Below, in pieces: positions 1 through 7,953 of a DNA stretch of 64,000 bases. Source of the DNA: Bacteroidales bacterium (GTDB lineage Bacteria; Bacteroidota; Bacteroidia; Bacteroidales; Tenuifilaceae). The position numbers and the translations under genes are program-made. The stretch covers positions 1-64,000 of the forward strand of contig JANYLA010000074.1 in the NCBI GenBank assembly GCA_025361485.1. The letters are read 5' to 3'. Each line of letters starts with the position of its first letter. The stretch's first letter is position 1. The notes under the pieces were generated by a model. The model saw only the letters and a list, made by a program, of their open reading frames with translations. It ran no database searches and had not been told where the DNA came from.

Positions 1-136
1 GTTGTGAAAACCATCTCTCCTTACAATTTTACTCCCACAGTAAAAGCACTTTTTTTATTCATAACCTTTCATTTAACTCAAAGATAGTAGTTGCAATGCT
101 TTCATGTATTTTTAACACCATAAATGTCCATTAACC
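1..136. other. Intergenic stretch at window edge
   Basis: AT-rich sequence between the window edge and the arsG stop codon. I see no ORF, hairpin or clear promoter here. It may hold the 3' end of the ars/hgc transcript or the leader of a gene outside the window. Confidence 0.4.
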
Positions 137-817
137 CTAAATCCCAGCAACAATAAATATTACTGCAACAATCCGTCTGAACCACACCTCAAACACCTTT
201 ACCCTATCGTAAAATCCGCCAACACCTGAGATGGTAAAGGCAACAAGATAAGCTACAATAACAAAAGGTAAGCATGCACCAATGGCAAAAACAATTGGGA
301 GGTATAACCCCGATGCGCTCGATATGGTCATAGGCATAAGCATCCCAAAAAAGAGGACTCCTGTGTAAGGGCAGAATGCCAGCGCAAAAACAATCCCAAG
401 AAGAAAAGATTTAATTGCCTGTTTTCGAATACTCTTTTTTGATATTGTATCAGCAAAATTGGAACTGAAAAAGAGGTTTAGCTTGATAACATCGAGCATA
501 ATTATCCCAATCAAAATCAGCAATGGTCCAATAATTCTGCCGCCATACCGCTGAAAGAAAGTGGCAATCTTAAACTGGTTTGCACCTAAAAAGAGTATTA
601 TTCCAAGAGCCGAATAGCTTATGGCCCCACCAAGCATATATATTAGACCATTGTAAAACACTCGCTTTTTGCTCTCAATCTCCCTACTAATAAATGCTAT
701 GGCTGTAATATTTGTTGCAAGCGGGCATGGACTTATGGAGGTGATTAGCCCAAGCAAAAAAGCGGAAAGTAAAGGTAGATTGCTGTTTTCGAGCAAGCCC
801 TGGATTGTGTGCATCAT
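137..817 (-). CDS. arsG: ArsG-type permease (CcdA/DsbD-like membrane protein)
   Basis: A 226-residue integral membrane protein of the cytochrome c biogenesis/DsbD transmembrane superfamily, with about six hydrophobic segments. Two conserved proline-flanked cysteines are visible, Cys31 in SPCPLATN and Cys149 in AFCPYTG, which are the redox-pair positions of CcdA-like proteins. The size and the preceding ArsF-like gene match the family annotated as ArsG, proposed to move aromatic arsenicals or reducing equivalents across the inner membrane. It is the last gene of the arsR-arsC-hgcA-hgcB-trx-arsF-arsG operon; its ATG directly follows the arsF stop, so translation is probably coupled. The substrate is not proven. 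Equally possible is electron transfer from the adjacent thioredoxin to the periplasmic ArsF protein. Confidence 0.8.
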   Translation of the reverse strand: MMHTIQGLLENSNLPLLSAFLLGLITSISPCPLATNITAIAFISREIESKKRVFYNGLIYMLGGAISYSALGIILFLGANQFKIATFFQRYGGRIIGPLLILIGIIMLDVIKLNLFFSSNFADTISKKSIRKQAIKSFLLGIVFALAFCPYTGVLFFGMLMPMTISSASGLYLPIVFAIGACLPFVIVAYLVAFTISGVGGFYDRVKVFEVWFRRIVAVIFIVAGI

Positions 818-1252
818 CTAGCCGTTTATGCCTTTGACAACAATATCGACAATAAGTTTACCTAAAGAATCGGGCTCGTCAAGAGCATACTTAAAGGCCT
901 CGAACGTAATATCGTTTGGCTTACCCTTTACATTAATAACCAACGATGAGCCTGTGATACGAAACTTTTCGGCAATCGACCTGTTCTCATCCCTATCGAT
1001 ATTCATATTGAAAAACTTCACAGATTTTTCACCCTTAAAATGCTGATTATATACATCTGTGGAAATTTTTTCGATGCTTATGCAGGTTGGACAGCGCCTA
1101 TCGCCATGGAAGTAGATAATCTGCACAGTAGAATCAGCGGTAGCAATTATTTCTTTTGAATCATTGCTTTCCTTTGTTTTTGCTCCATTGCCACAGCCAA
1201 ACGATAGTAGTGCAATGGAGCAAATTGCTATAAAGAGTTTACTCTTATTCAT
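818..1252 (-). CDS. arsF: ArsF-like thioredoxin-fold lipoprotein
   Basis: A 144-residue protein with a lipoprotein signal (LLSFGC, lipid-anchored Cys20) followed by a thioredoxin-like domain carrying CPTC at residues 54-57. It matches the family named nitrophenyl compound nitroreductase subunit ArsF, whose biochemical role is little known. The ATG at 1252 overlaps the thioredoxin stop by one base (TGATG); an in-frame GTG lies one codon upstream. Between a cytosolic thioredoxin and a CcdA/DsbD-like permease it would form a plausible chain carrying reducing power to the periplasm. That chain is inferred from gene order. Confidence 0.75.
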   Translation of the reverse strand: MNKSKLFIAICSIALLSFGCGNGAKTKESNDSKEIIATADSTVQIIYFHGDRRCPTCISIEKISTDVYNQHFKGEKSVKFFNMNIDRDENRSIAEKFRITGSSLVINVKGKPNDITFEAFKYALDEPDSLGKLIVDIVVKGING

Positions 1253-1497
1253 CACTTTATGATTTTTTGACTTAGGATAGCCCTTAACTCATTCATTGAT
1301 GGAATTCGACCGCTTACCACAACCTCGCCATCAACCACCAAACCGGGTGTGTGAAGTATTCCATAGCTAATAATTTTATTAATATCGCCCTCCTTGGCGA
1401 TTTCGGCATCAATACCCAACTCAACAACAACGCTTTTTGTTCGCTGCTCAACCATATTGCACTTGACGCAACCCGAGCCTAAAACGATAATCTTCAT
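1252..1497 (-). CDS. Small thioredoxin-family protein (CVKC)
   Basis: An 81-residue glutaredoxin-like thioredoxin of the TM0996/MTH895 type, with the redox motif CVKC at residues 10-13 and a cis-proline segment (HTPGLVV) near residue 50. Such proteins often sit beside arsF/arsG or arsenic permease genes. It lies 15 bases after hgcB and overlaps arsF by one base. It could recycle ArsC, feed electrons to ArsG, or keep the HgcB cysteines reduced; the sequence does not decide. Confidence 0.85.
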   Translation of the reverse strand: MKIIVLGSGCVKCNMVEQRTKSVVVELGIDAEIAKEGDINKIISYGILHTPGLVVDGEVVVSGRIPSMNELRAILSQKIIK

Positions 1498-1512
1498 TTT
1501 TTTATTTTTGAT

Positions 1513-1812
1513 TTAACAACAATCCTCTTTAGCTTTTGAGCAATCGCAGTTTGGCTCAGTACCCTTAATCAAACCGTTTATAACGGCAGCAGCACAACCA
1601 ACCCCAGATTTTACGCTTATTGCCCCCTCGGGGCAATTCTTTTCACATGCACCACACTCCATGCAATAATCTTTGTTGACAATTACTGCTTTTTTATCCC
1701 TCATGCCAAACACATCGTGAGGACAAACGATGTTGCACATCGTACATCCTGAGCATTTTTGCTCATCGAGTTTTAGCGTAATAACACCACTTAGGTAAAC
1801 AAGTCCGCTCAT
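1513..1812 (-). CDS. hgcB: Mercury methylation ferredoxin HgcB
   Basis: A 99-residue dicluster ferredoxin. Two [4Fe-4S] motifs are visible: CSGCTMCNIVCP near residues 20-31 and CMECGACEKNCP near residues 50-61. A separate cysteine sits in VGCAA, and the protein ends in a vicinal Cys pair (EDCC). This arrangement is diagnostic of HgcB, which reduces the HgcA corrinoid and may bind Hg(II) or methylmercury through its tail. The ATG is two bases after the hgcA stop, the usual tight hgcAB pairing. An ordinary ferredoxin would lack the isolated Cys and the terminal Cys pair. Confidence 0.93.
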   Translation of the reverse strand: MSGLVYLSGVITLKLDEQKCSGCTMCNIVCPHDVFGMRDKKAVIVNKDYCMECGACEKNCPEGAISVKSGVGCAAAVINGLIKGTEPNCDCSKAKEDCC

Positions 1813-1813
1813 T

Positions 1814-2842
1814 CTATATAAATCTTGAAATTATCCAACCAATAAAACCTAACGACACAGTAACTATTTGAATTGGTAGCGCGGTTTTCATCTCCTTTTG
1901 CACGCCCGAAAGGGAGGTGTAGGTAGATGATCCTGTAAAATTCATAGCCATAAATGAGGATATACTTCCAATTATCAGAACCCACGATACTACCTCAACA
2001 AAATTACTGCCTAAAAAGTGAAAATATCCTAAAATAAGAGCCAAAACCATCCCTAAGGACAAACCCTTTAGCGAAAACCTTTTTAACGGAATAATGGGCA
2101 AAAAAATGGGCGTTAATACGCATCCTGCTAAATAACTTGAGAAAAGATTTAATGCTGAATTTTTTCCTTCTGATAATGCCAATTCAAAAGAATAACCTTG
2201 ACTATTCAAACCCGATAAAGCAAGGAAAATCAGTGGAACCGCTAACAAATAGTACTTACCATAAAATATCTCAACAGGAATTAGCTTAACCCTTTCCTTT
2301 AGAGGGAAGTTAACCCTTCGCATTTCGGGAGTTGCCTTATATCCTAATGCAACAAAAGGTTTGATATCATTAGCTCTAACTGGTCCGTAAACAACCCTAA
2401 AGCCAGTGCTTTCCTTGACTTCGTGAGCGGCTATTCCCACTGCTCCTAACTGAGGAACAATAACCTTTTTGTGATTAACTAGTTTGTCAAGGTCATGTAT
2501 TTTAATTCTTTTTATGAACTCCTTTGTTCCAAAAGTCCCTTTCCCTGCTGCGCACCAAACATTGACTCCCTTTGTATCGAGAACTAGAATCCAAGCATCT
2601 ATTGATTTTAGATTCTTCCGTAGGGTATCAAAAGATAATTTGTAGTTTGCCGTTACAAAAACATCCGAACTGCTAGTGGGTTTTCCAACCTTATATAAAC
2701 CAGCATCTACTCTAAAATTATTGCGTCCAATACCCCAGCGGACTTTCATTGCACCTAAATAGTCCTTTATTTCCAATGTTGATGAAACCGTTGGAATATA
2801 AAAGGACATTGGTCTTAAATTTTGAATATTAATATATTGCAT
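1814..2842 (-). CDS. hgcA: Mercury methylation corrinoid protein HgcA
   Basis: A 342-residue protein with a cytosolic corrinoid-binding domain (about residues 1-190, related to the acetyl-CoA synthase corrinoid protein) and a C-terminal membrane domain of about five helices (about 200-342). The signature cap-helix motif NVWCAAGKG is at residues 94-102; Cys97 is the cobalt-ligating position (Cys93 in Pseudodesulfovibrio mercurii ND132). HgcA transfers a methyl group from methylcobalamin to Hg(II), giving methylmercury at the inner face of the membrane. Length, motif, membrane tail and the following hgcB all agree. The non-methylating CFeSP family lacks the membrane domain. It lies between arsC and hgcB in an ArsR-headed operon. 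Confidence 0.95.
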   Translation of the reverse strand: MQYINIQNLRPMSFYIPTVSSTLEIKDYLGAMKVRWGIGRNNFRVDAGLYKVGKPTSSSDVFVTANYKLSFDTLRKNLKSIDAWILVLDTKGVNVWCAAGKGTFGTKEFIKRIKIHDLDKLVNHKKVIVPQLGAVGIAAHEVKESTGFRVVYGPVRANDIKPFVALGYKATPEMRRVNFPLKERVKLIPVEIFYGKYYLLAVPLIFLALSGLNSQGYSFELALSEGKNSALNLFSSYLAGCVLTPIFLPIIPLKRFSLKGLSLGMVLALILGYFHFLGSNFVEVVSWVLIIGSISSFMAMNFTGSSTYTSLSGVQKEMKTALPIQIVTVSLGFIGWIISRFI

Positions 2843-2874
2843 TTTTTCTTTCTATAAATAACTTTTTTTAATAA

Positions 2875-3318
2875 TTATCCACAGCATCCACATCCATGCC
2901 GCCCAAGTATTTGACTATCATAAAATGCTTTAAATCCTTCACCTATTTCATCGCGACTTTTGCGAAAAACTGAAAGTATTTCTTCCTCAGTTCCTGTTGC
3001 CCCTGCGGGATCGTCATAGCCTAAATGCCATCGATGTTTTACCTTTCCAATGAATGCAGGACAGGTTTCGTTGGCTCCACCGCAAACAGTTATTACGTAA
3101 TCCCACTCCTCATCAAGGTATTTGCTAACATTGATTGGATTTTGCTTACTGATATCGATTCCAACCTCGCTCATTACTTGAATTGCATACCTATTTACTC
3201 GATAAGCAGGTTCTGTCCCTGCCGAAAAAACCATTAAGCTTTTATCGAACGATTGTAAAAAGGCTTGCGCAATTTGGCTTCGGCAGCTATTGCCGGTACA
3301 TAGAATTAAAACTTTCAT
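2875..3318 (-). CDS. arsC: Arsenate reductase, low-molecular-weight phosphatase type
   Basis: A 147-residue protein of the LMW protein-tyrosine-phosphatase fold. The P-loop CTGNSCRS (Cys7, Arg13) is at the N terminus and later cysteines are in VCGGANETC, consistent with a thioredoxin-coupled arsenate reductase that turns As(V) into As(III). I chose the ATG at 3318 because it makes an ATGA overlap with the arsR stop and gives the same MKVLxLCTG start as the paralog at 5835; an in-frame ATG at 3324 is also possible. The C terminus carries extra cysteines (GCGCCG) absent from the paralog. It lies 32 bases upstream of hgcA. Confidence 0.88.
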   Translation of the reverse strand: MKVLILCTGNSCRSQIAQAFLQSFDKSLMVFSAGTEPAYRVNRYAIQVMSEVGIDISKQNPINVSKYLDEEWDYVITVCGGANETCPAFIGKVKHRWHLGYDDPAGATGTEEEILSVFRKSRDEIGEGFKAFYDSQILGRHGCGCCG

Positions 3319-3665
3319 ATGCATTTCTTTTTTGTTTTGACTTCACATTTGATTCCTGCCGATTCAATCCTTTTTGCAAACTCATCAAACATTGCTCGGT
3401 ACTTCGAGATAGTCGATTCACATAAGCAGTAGTTAACCCTTAAACCATCAATCTCACCATGAATTAATCCCAATGCTTTCAGCTCTTTGAGATGTTGATA
3501 TACGGTGGTGCGGCTTAAGGGAATGTAATCGGATATATCACCCGAAATGCAGGTTTTAGTTTCGGCTAAATACTCAAGTATTGCTAATCTTGCAGGGTGC
3601 GATAAGGCTTTCGCGAATTCCGAAAGTTCATGTAGTTCAGGGTTGAACTTGTTCTTTTTTATCAT
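3315..3665 (-). CDS. arsR: ArsR-family repressor heading the ars/hgc operon
   Basis: A 116-residue winged-helix ArsR/SmtB regulator. The recognition helix region is around LSRTTVYQHLKELKALGL (about residues 48-65). Candidate metalloid-binding cysteines are in KTCISG, YCLCES and the C-terminal KCEVKTKKKCI. It is the first gene of the operon and its stop overlaps the arsC start. A near-perfect 22-base palindrome lies 21 bases upstream of its ATG, so autorepression of the whole operon including hgcAB is likely. The inducer, arsenite or another thiophilic metal, is not determined by sequence. Confidence 0.88.
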   Translation of the reverse strand: MIKKNKFNPELHELSEFAKALSHPARLAILEYLAETKTCISGDISDYIPLSRTTVYQHLKELKALGLIHGEIDGLRVNYCLCESTISKYRAMFDEFAKRIESAGIKCEVKTKKKCI

Positions 3666-3685
3666 TGCTTTAAATCAACCTTATT

Positions 3686-3707
3686 TATGTCGCAATATTA
3701 CGACATA
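3686..3707. promoter_or_regulatory. Probable ArsR operator palindrome
   Basis: Perfect 7-base arms TATGTCG (3686-3692) and CGACATA (3701-3707) flank CAATATTA. The inner AATATT is itself palindromic, so only one base pair of the 22-base dyad mismatches. It lies just upstream of arsR in the arsR/DUF190 intergenic gap, where an autoregulating ArsR dimer should bind. Confidence 0.65.
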
Positions 3708-3749
3708 TAATTCTAAAAAAACAGTTTTTAAGATTAAATAATTGCTTAA

Positions 3750-4106
3750 TTAATTGTCTTTGACTCCTTTTTTAAGAAGTATAATAGTAGCTTTTTCAAC
3801 GGTAATCATGCAACCCTTGTTTATGCTATCAAAGATTGGAAGGATAATCTCAATAAATTTCTCAATTTTTTCCGACTCATCTAAAATTTCAATAACCAAA
3901 GGAACTTTCTCAGTTATCTCCCAATTGGTTGGTGAGTACACAGCGCTGCTCGAACCAAAGCCCATAATTCCTCTTAAAACGGTTGCTCCAGCAATTCCGT
4001 TCTGCTTTGCAGCAAATACAATAACTTCATATAAAGGTTCGTGTTTATACTTATCGGTTGAGCTGATAAATATCCGTAACAGTTTGGCCTCACCTTTCAT
4101 TTCCAT
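3750..4106 (-). CDS. DUF190 family protein
   Basis: A 118-residue DUF190 protein with a PII-like ferredoxin fold; visible family features are KLLRIFISSTDKY at the start and GIAGATVLRGIMGFG in the middle. It follows crcB with a two-base gap, so the two are one transcription unit. DUF190 is often coupled to CrcB fluoride channels, sometimes fused. Its molecular role is not established; regulation of the channel is a guess from the fold. Confidence 0.85.
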   Translation of the reverse strand: MEMKGEAKLLRIFISSTDKYKHEPLYEVIVFAAKQNGIAGATVLRGIMGFGSSSAVYSPTNWEITEKVPLVIEILDESEKIEKFIEIILPIFDSINKGCMITVEKATIILLKKGVKDN

Positions 4107-4108
4107 GG

Positions 4109-4486
4109 TTAAAAGATTTTTATGACAAGATTTCCGAAATATGTAGCCATTAACCCTAAGAATACACTAAGGCTAGTATAAAGAGCAAAGTAAAAGAAGT
4201 TGCCATCGCGCAGCAGCGAAAGATTTTCGTTAGCAAAGGTTGAAAAAGTGGTAAATCCTCCGCAAAATCCAACGGTAAGAAACATCCGCCAATCGGAATT
4301 CATGATATCCCCCTTCTCCGATAAACCAAAGAAAACTCCAATTAGGAAACACCCTAAAATGTTCACTAAAAAAGTCCCATAAGGAAATGCCGATAGTATA
4401 TGATTTTGAACATACCGCGATGCTAAAAACCGCGATACAGTTCCTATAAAACCACCTGCACCAACAATAAGAATCAATCGAAACAT
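4109..4486 (-). CDS. crcB: Fluoride exporter CrcB/Fluc
   Basis: A 125-residue four-helix membrane protein of the Fluc family. Visible signatures are GGFIGTVSRFLASR near the N terminus, PYGTFLVNILGCFLIG, and GFCGGFTTFSTFANE, which contains the TFS stretch of the fluoride pore. Fluc proteins work as dual-topology dimers that release F- across the inner membrane. It is transcribed with the downstream DUF190 gene. I found no convincing fluoride riboswitch in its leader. Confidence 0.92.
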   Translation of the reverse strand: MFRLILIVGAGGFIGTVSRFLASRYVQNHILSAFPYGTFLVNILGCFLIGVFFGLSEKGDIMNSDWRMFLTVGFCGGFTTFSTFANENLSLLRDGNFFYFALYTSLSVFLGLMATYFGNLVIKIF

Positions 4487-4668
4487 AAATGCCGATAATT
4501 TAAGTAAAAGTACAAAATCAATATCGAATAAGCGATAAGAAGGCTTGGTGTAATTTTTTCAGGGTTTCATCACTAAAAGGCAAATCAAATAGATTTCTTC
4601 TTACAATATTATTGTTAAAATCTATAAATAATTACATTTGGAGAAATAATTTCTCGTTTTTTGCGGAG

Positions 4669-5820
4669 ATGAAGTTTAAACTACCACAAAATATCAGATT
4701 CAACAGGAATGAGTTTTCGGGCTCGTTTGGCGATATTGGTACCGATTTACCTCTACTTATTGGCGTGGTGTTAACCTGCAAGCTCGATCCAGCAAGCATC
4801 TTCATTATGTTTGGTGTAATGCAGATTATGACCGGATTCCTTTACGGAATTCCCATGCCTGTTCAGCCTCTAAAAGCTATGGCCGCTTTAATGATAGCCC
4901 AACAGCTATCAGGTAATATCCTGTTTGGAGCAGGTTTAGCAATTGGTGTGCTGATGCTCATTCTTACGTTCACAAATGTTCTAGATTGGATTGTACGTAA
5001 AATACCCCATAGCGTAGTTCGTGGGATTCAGTTTGGCTTAGGATTAAGCCTTGCAAGTCTGGCATTAAAAGATTTTGTTCCTTCATTAGGATTAAATGGA
5101 TATATTTTAGCAGCCATAGGCTTTGTATTAATCATTCTGTTTATTGGAAATCGGAAGTTTCCTCCTGCAATATTTGTTGTTCTTGTAGGCGTTTTGTACG
5201 CCTCATTTTTTACAGTTGATTTTACATCTCTATTTGGTAGTTTTGATATTACCTTTCCAACTTTTTATGTACCCTCGCATAATGATATTATTAATGGATT
5301 TCTAATACTCGGGATTCCACAAATTGCGCTATCCATATCAAACTCTGTTATTGCAACCAATAGAACGGTCTCCGACCTTTTCCCTGAAAAGAAACTAACA
5401 GTAAAAAAGATAGGCTACACCTACTCCTTGATGAACCTTATCAACCCGTTCTTTAGCGGATTCCCAACATGCCATGGGGCTGGAGGCATTGCAGGGCACT
5501 ATAATTTCGGAGGTAGAACCGGTGGGTCAGTGATAATTTACGGATCGCTATTCCTTGTTATCGGACTTTTCTTTTCAGCAGGATTTGGTGAGTTTGTAAA
5601 GTTTTTTCCAAAACCTATTCTTGGGATAATTCTTCTGTTCGAAGCGCTAGCATTGATGTTTTTTATAAAGGATATAACACCCTCGCGAAAATGCCTTTTC
5701 GTTTCGTTTACAGTTGCTCTTATAGCATTTATGATACCCTATGGCTATGCCATTGGCTTGATTGTTGGAATTCTGCTTGATTATCTGATAAAAAAGGATG
5801 GAATTTTAAACCATTTCTAA
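4669..5820 (+). CDS. MOT1-type sulfate/molybdate transporter
   Basis: A membrane protein of about 383 residues with 10-11 hydrophobic segments. It has FSGSFGDIGTDLPLL near the N terminus and GIPMPVQPLKAMAA about 50 residues later, both typical of the MFS_MOT1 (putative sulfate/molybdate transporter) family related to SulP but lacking a STAS domain. A TTG at 4612 would add 19 poorly hydrophobic residues; the ATG at 4669, directly after GGAG, gives the usual family start. Molybdate uptake is the likely role but the substrate is inferred from family. The gene stands alone, convergent with the gene at 5835. Confidence 0.8.
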   Translation: MKFKLPQNIRFNRNEFSGSFGDIGTDLPLLIGVVLTCKLDPASIFIMFGVMQIMTGFLYGIPMPVQPLKAMAALMIAQQLSGNILFGAGLAIGVLMLILTFTNVLDWIVRKIPHSVVRGIQFGLGLSLASLALKDFVPSLGLNGYILAAIGFVLIILFIGNRKFPPAIFVVLVGVLYASFFTVDFTSLFGSFDITFPTFYVPSHNDIINGFLILGIPQIALSISNSVIATNRTVSDLFPEKKLTVKKIGYTYSLMNLINPFFSGFPTCHGAGGIAGHYNFGGRTGGSVIIYGSLFLVIGLFFSAGFGEFVKFFPKPILGIILLFEALALMFFIKDITPSRKCLFVSFTVALIAFMIPYGYAIGLIVGILLDYLIKKDGILNHF

Positions 5821-5834
5821 GTAGAGTAAAAGAA

Positions 5835-6257
5835 CTACTCGCCCCTTAGATTCTCTTCGTAAAACTTAAATAGCCTTTGTTTAAGCTTATTGCGAGTATG
5901 GCGAAATGCTTCTAAAATTTCCTCCTCAGTACCCGTTACAAGCGAAGGATCGTCGAAGCCGATGTGTACACGATGATGAACTTTTCCGTAGAAGATTGGG
6001 CAAAACTCATTTGCACTACCGCACACGGTGATTACATAATCCCACTCCTCGTTAAGGTATACATTAACGCTTTTTGGCTTAGTAAGTCCAATGGTAATAC
6101 CAATTTCGGCCATTACCTGAATGGCATATTTATTTACTTCGGCAGTTGGCTTTATTCCAGCAGAATGCACGATAAGCGTTGGGTCAAAAGATTGTAATAG
6201 ACCCTTTGCCATTTTGCTGCGGCAGCTATTACCAGTGCATAATACTAAAACCTTCAT
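5835..6257 (-). CDS. Second LMW-phosphatase/arsenate reductase-like protein
   Basis: A 140-residue paralog of the protein at 2875, starting MKVLVLCTGNSCRS with the same CX5R phosphate loop. It keeps the VITVCGSANEFCP region and the late GTEEEIL segment, but lacks the cysteine-rich tail. I chose the ATG at 6257 because upstream in-frame residues have no counterpart in the paralog. It is monocistronic and separate from the ars operon, so its regulation probably differs. Arsenate reductase or protein-tyrosine phosphatase activity are both possible; the second Cys in VCGSANEFC favours arsenate reductase. Confidence 0.75.
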   Translation of the reverse strand: MKVLVLCTGNSCRSKMAKGLLQSFDPTLIVHSAGIKPTAEVNKYAIQVMAEIGITIGLTKPKSVNVYLNEEWDYVITVCGSANEFCPIFYGKVHHRVHIGFDDPSLVTGTEEEILEAFRHTRNKLKQRLFKFYEENLRGE

Positions 6258-6343
6258 TTTGGGTAAGAATTCTTTGATCGTTTTTAAAAAGGATGACAAA
6301 GGTACTGCTTAAACTTCAAAATCAAACTTTTATAATCAATTTT

Positions 6344-7924
6344 TTAAAATTCAGAGCCCCTATGCTTTGGATAGTCGATGGAGTAATGCAATCCTCTACT
6401 CTCTCGCATCATTTGAGCAAACTTGATAATTAGATAGCCAACATTTATCAAATTCCTTAGTTCACAAAGGTTTTGGGTTAAGGTCAATTTCTTATAAAGT
6501 TCTTCATTTTCACGATAAATAATCTCCAAGCGAACCAAAGCCCTCTCGAGGCGAAGATCTGAGCGTACAATACCAACATAATTACTCATGATTTGTTGCA
6601 TCTCCTTATAGCTTTGGGTAATCAGAACCATCTCCTCAGTATGGGTTGTACCCTCGTAGTTCCAATCAGGAACTTTATCGTTTAAGTCAATGTTTTTGAA
6701 GTTTTCCAAAGAGTGCTTTGCTGCCTTCTCGGCATAGACAATAGCCTCTATTAGCGAGTTCGACGCAAGTCGATTAGCACCATGTAAACCTGTTGAAGAG
6801 CATTCGCCAACAGCGTAGAGTCGCTTAATAGTGCTTTCACCATTTAAATCAACCTTAATTCCTCCGCACAGATAATGTGCTGCAGGAACTACGGGGATCA
6901 TATCAATAGTAATGTCGATTCCTATTGAAAGACACTTTTCGTAAATATTTGGGAAGTGGTTTTTTATCTCGTTGGCATCCTTAAAAGCTACATCAAGATA
7001 AACAAAATCATCACCACGGGTTTTAAGTTCATGGTCAATGGCACGAGCAACAATATCGCGGGGAGCTAATGAACCTCGCTTATCGTACTTATGCATGAAC
7101 TCTTTGCCATCGCTTGTCTTGAGAATTGCTCCAAATCCACGCATGGCTTCAGTAATTAAGAACGATGGTCTTTCGCCGGGATGGTAAAGCGAGGTTGGGT
7201 GAAACTGAACAAACTCCATGTTCTCAACTTCACCCTTGGCTCGATAAACCATTGCAACGCCATCGCCTGTTGCAACTAGAGGGTTTGTAGTGGTATGGTA
7301 AATATTTCCTGTCCCTCCTGTTGCCACAACTGTTGCACGAGATAAAAAGGTACTAACCTTTTGAGTTTTTAAATCGAGGATATACGCACCAAAGCACTTA
7401 TTATCTGGATATCCACGTTTTATCTCAACGCCCATATGGTGGAGGGTAATCAGCTCAACTGCAAAATAATGTTCAAAAACTTGAATGTTTGGATGCAGAC
7501 GAACCTTTTGTGATAGCGCTCTTTGTATCTCGTAGCCTGTATTATCTTTATGATGAAGTATGCGATGTTCCGAATGACCTCCTTCGCGAGCTAAGTCGTA
7601 CTGGCCGTTTTGCTGACGATCAAACTTAACGCCCCACTGAATGAGCTGGCTAATTTGTGCAGGTGCTTCAGAAACTACCATTCGGACGACCTCTTCATTG
7701 CAAAGACCATCGCCACAAACCAGGGTATCCTGAACGTGTTTTTCGAAAGTGTCGGGATCATACATTACTGATGCAATGCCTCCCTGAGCGTATGAGGTGT
7801 TTGTTTCGTCTAAGCTAGCCTTGGTAATGAGAATGACCTTACCGTAATCGGCAACCTTTAGCGCGTAGCTTAAGCCGCCAATTCCTGAGCCGATTACCAA
7901 AAAATCGCAACTATAATTTGGCAT
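6344..7924 (-). CDS. nadB: L-aspartate oxidase
   Basis: A 526-residue flavoprotein of NAD biosynthesis that oxidises L-aspartate to iminoaspartate for NadA. The FAD-binding Rossmann motif GSGIGGLS is near the N terminus, followed by the covered-site residues REGGHSEHRI and the C-terminal FAD motif GLHGANRLASNSLIEA. In anaerobes fumarate serves as electron acceptor. The start was set at 7924 because a TAnnTTTG promoter box lies at 7940-7947, within the longer ORF. No nadA or nadC is next to it here. Confidence 0.92.
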   Translation of the reverse strand: MPNYSCDFLVIGSGIGGLSYALKVADYGKVILITKASLDETNTSYAQGGIASVMYDPDTFEKHVQDTLVCGDGLCNEEVVRMVVSEAPAQISQLIQWGVKFDRQQNGQYDLAREGGHSEHRILHHKDNTGYEIQRALSQKVRLHPNIQVFEHYFAVELITLHHMGVEIKRGYPDNKCFGAYILDLKTQKVSTFLSRATVVATGGTGNIYHTTTNPLVATGDGVAMVYRAKGEVENMEFVQFHPTSLYHPGERPSFLITEAMRGFGAILKTSDGKEFMHKYDKRGSLAPRDIVARAIDHELKTRGDDFVYLDVAFKDANEIKNHFPNIYEKCLSIGIDITIDMIPVVPAAHYLCGGIKVDLNGESTIKRLYAVGECSSTGLHGANRLASNSLIEAIVYAEKAAKHSLENFKNIDLNDKVPDWNYEGTTHTEEMVLITQSYKEMQQIMSNYVGIVRSDLRLERALVRLEIIYRENEELYKKLTLTQNLCELRNLINVGYLIIKFAQMMRESRGLHYSIDYPKHRGSEF

Positions 7925-7939
7925 GAAGCAAATTTTATA

Positions 7940-7947
7940 CAAAGATA
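7940..7947 (-). promoter_or_regulatory. -7 box of the nadB promoter
   Basis: The minus strand reads TATCTTTG, an exact match to the Bacteroidota -7 consensus TAnnTTTG, about 15 bases before the nadB ATG. No clear -33 TTTG is seen. Confidence 0.5.
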
Positions 7948-7953
7948 GAAGAA

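Noticed and set aside
1814..2842. Acetyl-CoA synthase corrinoid protein (CFeSP) for carbon fixation
   Set aside because: There is a C-terminal multi-helix membrane domain, the NVWCAAGKG motif and a dicluster ferredoxin with terminal CC next door; no other Wood-Ljungdahl genes are present.
4487..4668. Fluoride riboswitch upstream of crcB
   Set aside because: A GTGATG followed by AAACCCTGAA on the minus strand looks loosely similar, but I could not form the pseudoknot or the conserved loops.
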